This document shows positions 1-12,500 of a stretch of DNA of 54,425 nucleotides, in pieces; the stretch's first letter is position 1; each line of letters opens with the position of its first letter. A model generated the notes under the pieces. It did no database searches, was not told where the DNA came from, and saw only the letters and a list, made by a program, of their open reading frames with translations. The DNA is taken from positions 1-54,425 of the forward strand of contig JAVBQY010000023.1 in assembly GCA_031548545.1 (NCBI GenBank), read 5' to 3'. The position numbers and the translations under genes were made by a program. The DNA comes from UBA932 sp031548545 (GTDB lineage: Bacteria > Bacteroidota > Bacteroidia > Bacteroidales > UBA932).

Positions 1-575
1 AACCCGTAGCCGTGAAGCCCGGATTAACGGGGCTGTCGCCATAATTAGAGCTACCGCCTAAGGCCGTTACGGTGATCGATTTCGCATTCACCGTCCAGCT
101 ACCGCTTACACGGTTGGTCACCGTATAGTTGGCATTGGTCAGAACGCCCACCACGCTCAACGCATGGGTGCCCGCTGTGGTTGTAGCCGTAATGCCGAAG
201 CTGTTGCTCAGACCCGTCAATACAGATACGGGCTCACTATTGACTAATCCCGTAGCCGTGAAGCCCGGATTAACCGGACTGTCACCATAGGTAGAGGTAC
301 CGCCCGTGGCCGTTACGGTGATCGATTTCGCATTCACCGTCCAGCTACCGCCTACACGGTTGGTCACCGTATAGTTGGCATTGGTCAAGGTACCCGCTAC
401 CGTCAACGTATGGGTGCCCGCTGCAGTGGTGGATAGAATGCCGAAGCTGTTGCTCAGGCCCGTCAGTACGGATGCGTCTTCGCCGGTGGCCAGGCCCGTG
501 GCCGCAAGGCCCGGATTAACCGGACTGTCACCATAGGTAGAGGTACCGCCCGTGGCCGTTACGGTAATGGCCTTC
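1..575 (-). repeat. MBG-type repeats, exact 246-bp period
   Basis: The ITVTA-x-GG(T/S)S-x-YGDSPVNPG motif recurs with its coding start near 558, 312 and 66, which is a spacing of exactly 246 bases (82 residues) twice. DNA identity between units is very high. The third unit is cut by the window edge, so the array probably continues. Confidence 0.9.
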
Positions 576-3500
576 GGTTCAACAATAACCGCCATACTGG
601 TTACACTTCCGCACGCACCGCTTACGGTTACAGCATAACGGCCTGCCGCCACTTTTCCGCTTGCGGGCGTGTAAGTAGCATCGGTCGAAACGATGCGGCT
701 ACCATCGCTCCACGCATAGCTAAGTGTACCGGTTCCGGTAGCTGTTACGCTCAGGTTGGTTACGGCGCCATACACGCCGCCTTCAGGTTGAGCAGTGATT
801 TGGGTGTTCGGGTTTACCGTAATGGTAAAAGTTTGCGCCGCACCTTGGCAGCCGTTGGCCGAAGGCGTAACGGTAATAGTGGCTACGGCGGGAGTTGTTC
901 CGGTATTGGTAGCCGTAAAGGCTGCAATATGGCCTGTTCCGCTTGCCGGCAAGCCAATACCCGGATTGTTGTTTGTCCAATTGTAGGTAGCATCGGCCAC
1001 AGCGCCGTCAAATGTCACCGCTGCTGTTTGATCGCCACTACACAGCATTTGAGATTCCGTTACATTGACGGTGGGAACCGGATTGCCTGTTATCTCTACT
1101 TCTTTAACGAGTGTGCAACCCATGGCGTCGGTTATGGTGCAGGAATAACTACCTGCGGAAAGGCCGGTGGCAATGGATCCGGTACTTGTTGAAGAAGTCC
1201 ATTTATAAGTATAAGGCGCCGTACCACCCGCAACATCGAATACCTCGGCCTCGCCATTGCTGGCGTCGACACAGGTCTCTTTATTCTGCCGGATGCCGGC
1301 CGTTAAAGCTGCCGCAGGTTCGATAATGGTAAAGGACTGTACCGTTTGACAACCATTGACATCGATTATGGTGCAAGTATACTCACCGGCGCCCAGGCCG
1401 GTAGCAGTAGCCGCAGCGCCGCCGCTTGGCGACCAGGCATAAGTATAAGGCGCCGTACCGCCGGAAACGGCTACTGAAGCCGCACCGGTAAGACCGCCTT
1501 TACAGGATACATTGGTTTGCGAAGATGTAACCGTCATAGCCGCCGGGGCGATAATGGTAAAGGACTGCACTATTGAACAGCCGTTGGCATCCGTAATGGT
1601 GCAGGAGTATGTGCCTGCAGCCAGGCCGGTAGCAGTGGCTGCGGTGCCGCCGTTGGGCGACCATACATAAGTATAATCTCCCGTACCGCCGGAAACTGCA
1701 ACCGAAGCGACACCGGTAAGGGCGCCGTTACATGCCGGGTTAGTTTGAGAAGGCGTAACCGTCAGGCTTGCTGCAGGTTCTTTAATGGTAAAGGTCTGTG
1801 CCGTTTGACATCCGCTGGTCACATCGGTAACGGTACAGGTGTGAGTACCTGCCGGCAGGTTGTTAACGCTGGCTCCTGTACCGGTCGAAGAGGTCCAGGC
1901 ATAAGTATAAGAACCCGTTCCGCCGGAAACCGTAGCCGAAGCTGCACCGGTAACAGCGCCCTTACACAAGATATCGGTCTGTGTAATGCTGAGCGTTAAG
2001 GGCGTAGCTATTGTTTCATAGGCGCCCAGGTCTATTACGCCATTATTGTTTGCGTTGTAAATACGCACATTACCACCGAGGTCGGCCACTGGATAGTTGG
2101 CACGCATTTCGTCGCTGTTGTCGCCCTTGTCTACACAGGGACTACAAGCTTGCAGATGCAGGTCGGTAGCGCTTACAAACAAGGGGTTGGTCGCGCCGGG
2201 CAGGTTGCCTTCGCCGGTAAGCGTTTGGCCGCCCACCAGGCTGTAGGTATAAGTGCCGCCGGAAATAGGCGCATTAGGTTCAGTAGGAGCCGTATTTCCA
2301 TAGATAATAGTATTGATAACACGGACTTCGGGCGAAGGAGCAGAAGTAGCATGATTATACAGACCGCCACCGTAGGTATTACTATGATTGGCTGAAATAG
2401 TACAGTTGGTATAAACCGCTGAAGAATAATTCCAGTTGTCTATCCCGCCACCAAAGCCCACAGCGGTATTGGCCGTGAAAAGGCAGTTAGAGATCTCTGC
2501 AGCAGCATAAGATGTGAACAGGCCGCCACCGGAATACGCTATATTTCCCGAAAAAATACAGTTGGTTATGACCGGTGAAGATATAGCACCGGCCTGGCCC
2601 GTAATCAATATCCCTCCACCATAATTTCTACAAATATTAGTTACTCCATTTACAATAATGGTACTTGTAGTAGTAATAGTATTAGCACTTCCTGCGGTAA
2701 CGGTAAAACCGTTGAGTTCGGCATCACCCACGTTGCCGGCAGCGAGCACTACGTGGTAGCAGTTGTCGGTACCATCATTGGCCGTGCCAATATCACCACT
2801 AAGGATAGAAGCTGCACCGTTGCGCTCATCAAGGGTTTCTTCTGTTCCGGCAAAGCCGCCATAGATTTTCACGTCCTTAACCAGTACAAAGGCCTTGTCG
2901 CGCTCTTGCGTACCGTTACCCGCCTTGTATTCAGGCTTGTAAGTACCTTCGGCCACCCAGATTTCACCGGAGGCCGATCCTTCAGCGGCATAGTAAAGCG
3001 CCCTGGACAGGCCGGGGATGGCATTGTCCCAGCTTGAACCGAGCTTATCACCGGCGCCGGCGACCGTTACATACAGACGACCGGAAGACACTGCGCCCTG
3101 GTACTCGTAGGCGCCCAGGTCAATCACCCCGCCGTTGGCCGCATTATAAATGCGCACTTTACCGTCCAGATCGGTAGCGGTCGTATTGGCCGCATTGTTA
3201 CCGCTATTTACACAGCGGCTGAAGGCTTGCAGCCGCAGGTCACCATTATCCGCATCAACAAACAGCGGATTAATAGTGCCGGACAGGTTGCCTTCGCCGA
3301 CAAGCGTTTGGCCTCCCACTAAGCTATAGGTGTAAGTAACAGTAGTAATATTTACATTGTTAACAGTACCGCTATTGTTTGTATTGCCGTAGATTATGGT
3401 ATTGGTAACCGTTGGCGTGCTAGAGCTAGTATAAAAACCACCGCCAGCATTACTCTTATTCCCGAAAATGGAACAATTGATATACACCGGCAAACCGAAA

Positions 3501-6500
3501 TTATTATACACACCGCCACCGGCAGTAAGGGAGCTATTCTTCGAAATCACACAGTTGGTTACGAGCGGTGAAGAATATTGCTCAAATAAGCCGCCGCCGT
3601 AATTAGCGTAGTTGTCCGAAATAATACAATTGGTCAGGATGAACGAGGAAACAGTAGCGGTTGAGCCACCATTAATCTGAACCCCGCCACCAAATTGCCT
3701 ATTAGTGTTTATTCCATTTACGGTAATAGGAGTATTAGAATTCGCATTCCCATCTTTAACGGTAAAGCCGTTAAGCTCGGCAGCGCCCATATCGCCGACT
3801 GCAAGCACCACGTGGTAACAATTGTCGGCAATGCCCGCAACGCCGATTTCGCCGCTAAGGATAGAAGCGGCACCATGGCGGGCTTCAACAGTGGTTTCGT
3901 CGCCGGCAAAGCCGCCGTAGATTTTCACATCTTTTACCAGTACAAAAGCCTTGTCACGATCGAGAATACCGTTACCGGCCATGTAGTCCGGCTTGTAGGT
4001 ACCCCCGGCAACCCAAATCTCTTTCACCGAAGTTCTTCCGGTAGCGCTGGCCAGGGCTTTGGCCAGGCCGGGCACCGCATTGGTCCAGCTTGTACCATCT
4101 TTGGTACCGGCACCGGTTTCCGTTACATATATACGGGCAATAGCTACAGGGGCTTGGTATTCGTGGGTGCCCATGTCAATCACCCCGCCGTTGGCCGCAT
4201 CATAAATACGGGCTTTACCGGCCAGGTCGGTTGCAGTAGTGTTGGCCTCATTGTTGCCGCTATTTATGCAGGGGCTGAGCGATTGCAGGCTCCAGTCACC
4301 ATTGGCTGCATCGGCAAACATAGGATCGAAGCTGCCGGGAAGGTTACCCTCGCCGGTAAGCATTTGGCCACCAACCAGGCTGTAGGTGTAGGTAGCGCCG
4401 GTTGTATTATTTATATTGCTAAGAGCTCCGGTATTGTCTGTATTGCTATGGATAATAGTATTGGCCATAGTATACAAGCCAGAGTAATAATATAATCCGC
4501 CACCACTGGAAGCAGTAGATGCTTTGTTCCCTACAATAGCGCAATTGATGAATACATTAATTGGCGCCCCATCAATATAGAGCCCGCCACCATTATTCGC
4601 GACGCTATTTTCCGAAAACTGACAGTTGATGAACCTATCCGAAGAACGATTAGTATAGAGCCCACCGCCAGAACCAAGTGAGTTATTATCCTGGAACCGG
4701 CAATTGGTAAATATCGCCGCATCGTAGCTAACATATGCACCACCACCATAATTGAAGGCTTGATTTTTCCTAATAATACAATTGGTAATCATAGGCCTGG
4801 GCGTGGCGGTTCCGCTACCGCTAATATTTATGCCGGCACCTTCATTTGTCCGAATAGTTATTCCGTTTACAACGATAGTGGTATTGGCACTCGCATTCCC
4901 TCCGGTAATAGTAAAACCGTTGAGCCCGGCATCGCCCACTTCACCGGCGGCAATCACCACATGGTAGCAGTTGTCGGTATTGTCATTGGCAGTTCCAATA
5001 TCACCGCTAAGGATAGAGGCTACGCCATGGCGGTCTGCCAACTTGGTTTCATCGCCTTTAAAGCCACCATAGACGGCTACATCTTTGGCCAGCACAAAGG
5101 CCTTATCGCGCTCTTGCGTACCGTTTCCGGCTTTGTATTCCGGTTTATAGGTGCCCTCGGCTACCCAAATTTCGTCTACATTGCCCTGGGCTGTACCATT
5201 ATTAATATAGTCAAGCGCATTTGCCAGGCCTCTGACAGCATTGTCCCAGCTCGAACCTGTATGGTCACCCTCACCGGCTGTAGTCACATACATGACGCGG
5301 GGCTGTTTCACCCCCTGGTATTCATAGGCGCCCATATCCACTATGCCTGCCTCATCCGCCGTATAAATACGATCTTTGCCGGCCAGGTCTTTAGCAATTC
5401 CTGTCAGGTTTCTGGCGGTATTATTGCCTTTGTTGATACAACGGCTATAATTGTTCAATGTAAGGTCGCCATTGGCCGCATTTTTAAACATCGGGTCGGT
5501 AGAGCCGGAGAGGTTGCCCGCATTCACCGGCAAATTTACACCGCCCACCAGGCTGTAAGTATAGGTAGAAGCGATAACACGCGCATTCGGATTAAAGGCC
5601 GCGGTATTGCCATGGATGATACTATTGGTTACGGAAAGGGTGCTGGTATCATCCCACAGCCCGCCGCCGTATTGAGCATTATTTCCCGAAATAGTACAAT
5701 TGGTATACACATTCGAAGAATTAGTATAGTTGTCTACCCCTCCACCATAATTGGTCGCGGTATTGGCCGAGAGGACGCAATTGGTAAAGGCTGCAGAAGC
5801 ATAGTGCGTGAGCATACCGCCACCGTCAATAGCCCTGTTTCCGGAAATGCTACAGTTGGTTATAACAGGAGCGGAAATATTGCCTGCAGAGCCCATGATA
5901 AGCAGCCCGCCGCCATATGATCTATTGAGTGTTGCGCCGTTTACAACGATAGTGGTATTGACATTCGCATTCCCGCCGGTGATGGTAAATCCGTTGAGTT
6001 CGGCATCGCCCACGTCGCCGGCTGCGACCACCACATGGTGACAGTTGTCGGTATTGTCATTGGTCGTTCCAATATCGCCGCTAAGAATAGAGGCGGCACC
6101 ACTACGGTCGGCAATAGCCGTTTCATCACCTCTGAAGCCACCATAGATTTTCACAGCAGTGGCCAGCAAAAAGGCTTTATCACGATCAGTAGTACCTGCA
6201 ACCGACGAGATCTTATCTTCCGGATAATACACTCCTTCGGCCACCCAAATTTCATCAATATCTCCATCTTTGGCGACATTAAGCGCCTTAGCCAGGCCGG
6301 GCATTGCGTTATTCCAGCTTGAACCGTCCTTGCCATTGGCGCCGGCTACCGTTACATATAAACGGCTGTCGGGACGGGCACCCTGGTATTCGTAGGCGCC
6401 CAGGTCGATGATACCGCCGTTGTCTTTATCATAAATACGGGCGTCGCCGTCGAGGTCGGTAGCGGTAGTGTTCGCCGTGTTGTCGCCCTTGTTGATACAA

Positions 6501-9500
6501 CGGCTGCGCGGATGTAAGCGCAGGTCGCCATTGGCAGCGTCGACAAACAGGGGCTTAGTGGTTCCGGAGAGGTTACCGGTTCCGGGTAGTGTTTGGCCCT
6601 CTACCAGGCTGTAGGTATAGGTACCGACAAGGTTTTCCACATTGTTAACATAGATGGCCGTATTGCCGGAAACAATAGTATTGGTTACAACGGGCTTAGA
6701 CTGGCTATAATTATATATAGCCCCGGCGTGAGACCGGGCCGTATTGGTCACAATACTGCAATTGATAAGTTTCGGCGCCGCCGTAGTGTAATTGAACATT
6801 GCACCGCCGTAATTGGCGCTATTGCTTACAATACTACAGTTGACAAGCTTCGGTGCCGCCGTGGCGTCATTATACATCCCGGCGCCATCTAACTGTGCGG
6901 TATTTTTAGCAATGCTGCAATTGTTTATATAAGGCGTACCTGCAGGTCCATTGTATACGCCCCCCCCGTTGGTAGCCGTATTGGCCGAGAAGCTGCAATT
7001 GGCAATCGTAGCCGACGAATAGGCCGTATATAGCCCGCCGCCATGGCCGATACCGTTGTAGGAACCTCCGTTTATTCCGGTGGCATTGCCCTTAATCACG
7101 CAGTTTTTCAGGCTAAGCGAAGAAAGGGTGGCAGTGGAACCGCCGTTATTATAAACCCCGCCGCCATGCGTTCTATTAACAGTAGTTACGCCGTTCACAG
7201 TGATATCTCCACTACCGTTGGCATTTCCGCCGGTAATGATAAAACCGTCGAGTTCGGCAGCGCCCATGGCACCGGCTGCAATCACCACGTGGTGGCAGTT
7301 GTCGGTAGCCACGCCTGCCGTACCAATGTCGCCGCTAAGGATAGAAGCAGCGCCGCTGCGGTCTTTAAGTGCGCTCTCATCACCCTTAAAGCCGCCGTAG
7401 ATTTTCACGTCCTTGGTCAGTACAAAAGCTTTATCGCGGTCGGTAGTACCGTTGCCGGCCATGTATTCCGGTTTGTACGTACCTTCGGCCACCCAAATTT
7501 CGGTAATAGCAGCTCTTCCGGTAGTGAAAGCCAAGGCCTTCGCCAGGCCGGGAATCGCATTCTCCCAACTTGAACCGGTCTTATCACCGGCGCCGTCTAC
7601 GGTTACGTGCAGACGGCCGGAAGATGTCCTGCCCTGGTACTCGTAAGCGCCCAGGTCAATGATACCACCGTTGGCGACATCATAGATACGGGGATTACCA
7701 GCCAGGTCGGCGGTGATGGTAGTGGCCGAATTATTACCGCTGTTTATACAGAAGCTGAACGGATGCAGACGCCAGTCGCCATTAGCGGCATCAACAAACA
7801 TCGGGTCGGTAGTGCCCGACAGATTACCCGTTCCGGCCAGCGTTTGACCACCCATCAGGCAGTGAGTATAGGTGCCGGTAAATGTAGTCACATCATATAG
7901 GTTATTCACAGCACCGTTAGTGGCGGTATTTCCATGAATAATCGTATTAACAAAGAGCGGCCGGGCTCCATTATTATGCAATCCGCCACCACTATTGCTT
8001 TTGTTTCCGGCAATCGTACAATTGTTGTACACATTCAACGCACCGGTCCAACTATGTACCCCACCGCCATAATCAGCCGTATTGGCCGAGAAGAGGCAGT
8101 TGGTAAGCGTAGACGCAGCGTAGGCCGATATGATACCGCCACCGGAACGTGCGGTGTTGTTCAAGAAAGTACAGTTGGTGATGACGGGCGAAGACATAGC
8201 CGCCGCCGAAGCGCCACGAATGTGCATACCCCCACCATGCCATTGCTCGATGCTTACTCCGTTTACAATGATGTTACGACTGTCATTCGCATTTCCATCC
8301 TTAATGGTAAAGCCGTTAAGCTCTGCCGTACCCATAGGACCGGCCGAAACCACTACGTGGAAGCTGTTGCCGGCAATGTTATTGGGTGTGTTATCTATGT
8401 CGCCGCTGAGGATAGAAGCGCCGCCGTGACGGAGATCAACAGCCGTTTCATCGCCTTTGAATCCACCGTAGATTTTCACATCTTTCACCATCACAAAGGC
8501 TTTGTCGCGCTCCAGCGTACCATTACCGGCCATATATTCCGGCTTGTAGGTACCTTCTTTTACCCAAATTTCTTTAATGGAGGATCTCGTTGCGGCAAAA
8601 GCAAGCGCATTGGACAAGCCGGAAACTGCATTATCCCAGCTTGCACCGCCCTTGTTACCGGCACCGGCTTCGGTTACATATAACCGGTCGGTTGCCACAT
8701 CACTTTGGAATTCATAAGCGCCCAGATCAATCACGCCGCCGTAGACACGGGGATTTCCGTCCATATCAACAGTAGTATAGGTATTGGCCGCATTATTACC
8801 GCTGTTTATACAGAGACTGAGCGGCTGCAGGTGCAGGTCGGTAGCGCTTACAAACAAGGGTGCAAAGCCGCCGGACAGGTTACCCGTTCCACTGAGCGTT
8901 TGTCCGCCCACCAGGCTATAGGTGTAAACAGGGGAGCTATAAGCGCTGACTACATTACTAACCACCGTACCGGCAGTGGTTGTATTGCCATAGATAATAG
9001 TGTTGGTGATAACGGGCGTGGAGGAACTATTATACAGTCCGCCACCGTTCCCCTTGTTTCCGGCCACCGTGCAGTTGGTCAACTTCGGTGCGGCATAAGT
9101 ATTATTATACATGCCGCCACCGTCTCCTGCCGTGTTTTCCGAAACCGTACAGTTGGTGAATACCGGCTTGGCATAAGTATTATTAAAGAAGCCCCCGCCG
9201 TAAGAGGTGGCTGTATTTTTCGAAATAGCACAATTGATAAGCGCGGGTGTAGAATAGCTATTATTAAACATTCCACCACCGTGAGAGGGAGCGGTATTCT
9301 TTGAAATAGTACAACCGGTCAGGGTAGATGAAGAGTAATTGGTATACACCCCGCCGCCGTATGAAACGGCTTTATTTTCTGTAATAACACAATTGGTAAA
9401 CGCCGGCGAACATTGGGTAGCGGTCGAAGCGCCGGTAATGTGGACCCCGCCGCCAAAACGTTGATCAAGCGTTATACCGTTTACAACGATAGAGGTATTG

Positions 9501-12500
9501 ACATTCGCGTTCCCCCCGGTAATGGTAAAGCCGTTGAGTTCGGCAGTACCCATGGGACCGGCTGCAATCACTACGTGGTAGCAGTTGTCGGTGTCCACGC
9601 CTGCGGTGCCGATGTCGCCGCTAAGGATAGAAGCAGCGCCACTGCGGTCAACTATAGCTGTTTCATTGCCTTTGAACCCACCGTAGATTTTCACATCTTT
9701 TAATAGTATAAAGGCTTTATCCCGGTCGGTAGTCCCCGCAGCCACAGAGGCTTTGTATTCGGGTTTGTAGGTCCCCTCTGCAACCCAGATTTCTTTAACC
9801 GAAGCCCTTCCGGTAGCAATAGCGAGCGCCTTGGCCAAGCCGGGGAATGCATTGTCCCAGCTTGAACCGCTCTTATCACCGGCGCCGGTTGTGGTTACAT
9901 ACATAGTAGCACTGGTCACGATCTTACCTTGGTATTCGTAGGCGCCAAGGTCTATGACCCCACCATTGGCCGCGTCATAGATACGGTCGTTGCCATCGAG
10001 ATCGGCAGTAGTGGCGTTAGCCGCGTTGTTACCGCTGTTTATACAAGGGCTGAGCGATTGCAAGCGCAGATCGTCAGCACTCACAAACAAGGGGTCGAAT
10101 GCTCCGGGCAGATTCCCTGTGCCATTAGGCGCTTGGTCTCCTACCAAACTATAGCTATAATTGCCTCCCAGGTTGTTCACGTTGCTGATGTAAGTACCGC
10201 TGGTAGGTGTATTACCGTAGATAATAGTATTGGTAACCGTAGGCGAGGCGCCGTAAATATACAAACCGCCGCCATTATTGGTATTGGCTGCGCCTGCTTT
10301 ATTTCCCGAAATAGTACAATTGGTAAGTACCGGCGAAGCGTAATTATTATATAGCCCGCCGCCATAGGATGTGGCGATATTCTTCGAAATAACACAATTT
10401 ATCAGGTTGGGTGATGCCGTACTATTATACATACCGCCACCTTGAGAGGTAACCGTATTTGCTGAAATCTCACAATTCGTAAACTTAGGTGCCGAATACG
10501 AGTCATTAAACAAGCCGCCACCGTACGCCGCCGTGTTTTCAGAAACCGCACAGTTAGTGAATACCGGCTTGGCATAAGTATTAGTAAACAAGCCCCCGCC
10601 GTAAGAGGCGGCAGTATTTTTCGAAATAACACAATTGATAAGTGCGGGTGTAGAATAGCTATTATTAAACATACCGCCACCGTTAGAGGAAACGGTATTC
10701 TTTGAAATAGTACAACCGGTCAGGGGCGATGAAGAGTAATTGGTATAGACCCCGCCGCCGTATGAAACTGCTTTATTTTCCGTAATAACACAATTGGTAA
10801 ACGCCGGCGAACATTGGGTAGCGGTCGAAGCGCCGGTAATGTGGACCCCACCGCCAAAACGTTGATCAAGCGTTATGCCGTTTACAACGATAGAGGCATT
10901 GACATTCGCGTTCCCCCCGGTAATGGTAAAGCCGTTGAGTTCGGCAGTACCCATGGGACCGGCGGCAATCACTACGTGGTAGCAATTATCGGTGTCCACA
11001 GCTTCGGTGCCGATATTGCCGCTAAGGATAGAGGCTGCACCGGTGCGGCTGTCAATAGCCGTTTCTCCGACTTTGAAGCCCCCGTAGATTTTCACATCTT
11101 TTGCCAGGACAAAGGCCTTGTCGCGATCAGTGGTACCGTTGCCGGCTATGTATTCCGGTTTATAGGTACCTTCGGCCACCCAAATTTCTTTCACTGAGGT
11201 TCTTCCGGTAGCACAAGCCAAGGCTTTAGCCAGGCCGGGTGCAGCATTGTCCCAGCTTGAGCCATCTTTCTTATTGGCGCCGTTTTCAGTCACATATAAA
11301 CGGGCGGTGGCAACTTTTTCTTGGTATTCACAGGCGCCCAGGTCTATAACGCCGTCGAAGATACGGGGATTGCCTTCCAAATCAACAGTGAGGGTATTGG
11401 CCGAATTATTACCGCTGTTTATACAGGGGCTAATGGAAGATAAGTGTAGATCGGTATCGCTCACAAACAAGGGGTTAAATGTTCCGGACAGGTTGCCCGT
11501 GCCGTTAAGCGTTTGGCCGCCTACCAGGCTGTAGGTGTAACTCCCCCCTGCACCGGTTACATTGCTGACATAAGTGCCGCTGGCAGGCGTATTACCGTAG
11601 ATAATAGTATTGGTAACCGTAGGCGAAGCGCCGTAAATATACAAGCCACCGCCATTATTGCTATTGGCTGCGCCTGCTTTATTTCCGGAAATGGTACAAT
11701 TGGTGAGCGCCGGAGCGCCGTAATGACTATATATACCACCACCGGCCGATGTCACGTTATTCTTCAAAAGCATACAATTGGTAAGTACAGGCGAACTGTT
11801 GTAATTATATATACCACCGCCGTAGGCTGCCGTATTGTCGGAAATAACACTATTGGTCAACACCGGCTTTGAATAAGATTCATTATACATACCGCCACCG
11901 TAATTAGTCACAGTATTTGCAGAAATAGTACAATTGTTGAATACAGGGTTGGAATAGGAATTATTAAACAAACCGCCACCGTAACTAGCGCCGCTATTCG
12001 CCGAAATAGTACAATTGGTAAGTACCGGCGAAGCGTAATTATTATATATACCACTGCCGTAAGACGTAGCCGTATTTTTGGAAATGATACAATCGGTTAG
12101 CATAGGCGAAGACGGCGTTGCGGTCGAAGCGCCGGTAATGTGAACCCCGCCGCCAAAACGTTGATCGAGCGTTATGCCGTTTACAACGATAGAAGCATTG
12201 ACATTCGCGTTCCCCCCGGTAATGGTAAAGCCGTTGAGTTCTGCAGTACCCATGGGACCGGCGGCAATTACTACGTGGTAGCAATTATCGGTAGCCACGC
12301 CTGCGGTGCCGATGTCGCCGCTAAGGATAGAAGCAGCGCCACTGCGATTGGCTATAGCTGTTTCATTGCCTTTGAATCCGCCGTAGATTTTCACATCCTT
12401 TACCATCACAAAGGCTTTATCGCGCTCCAGCGTACCGTTGCCGGCCATATATTCCGGCTTGTAGGTGCCTTCTTTTACCCAAATCTCTTTAATGGTAGAT

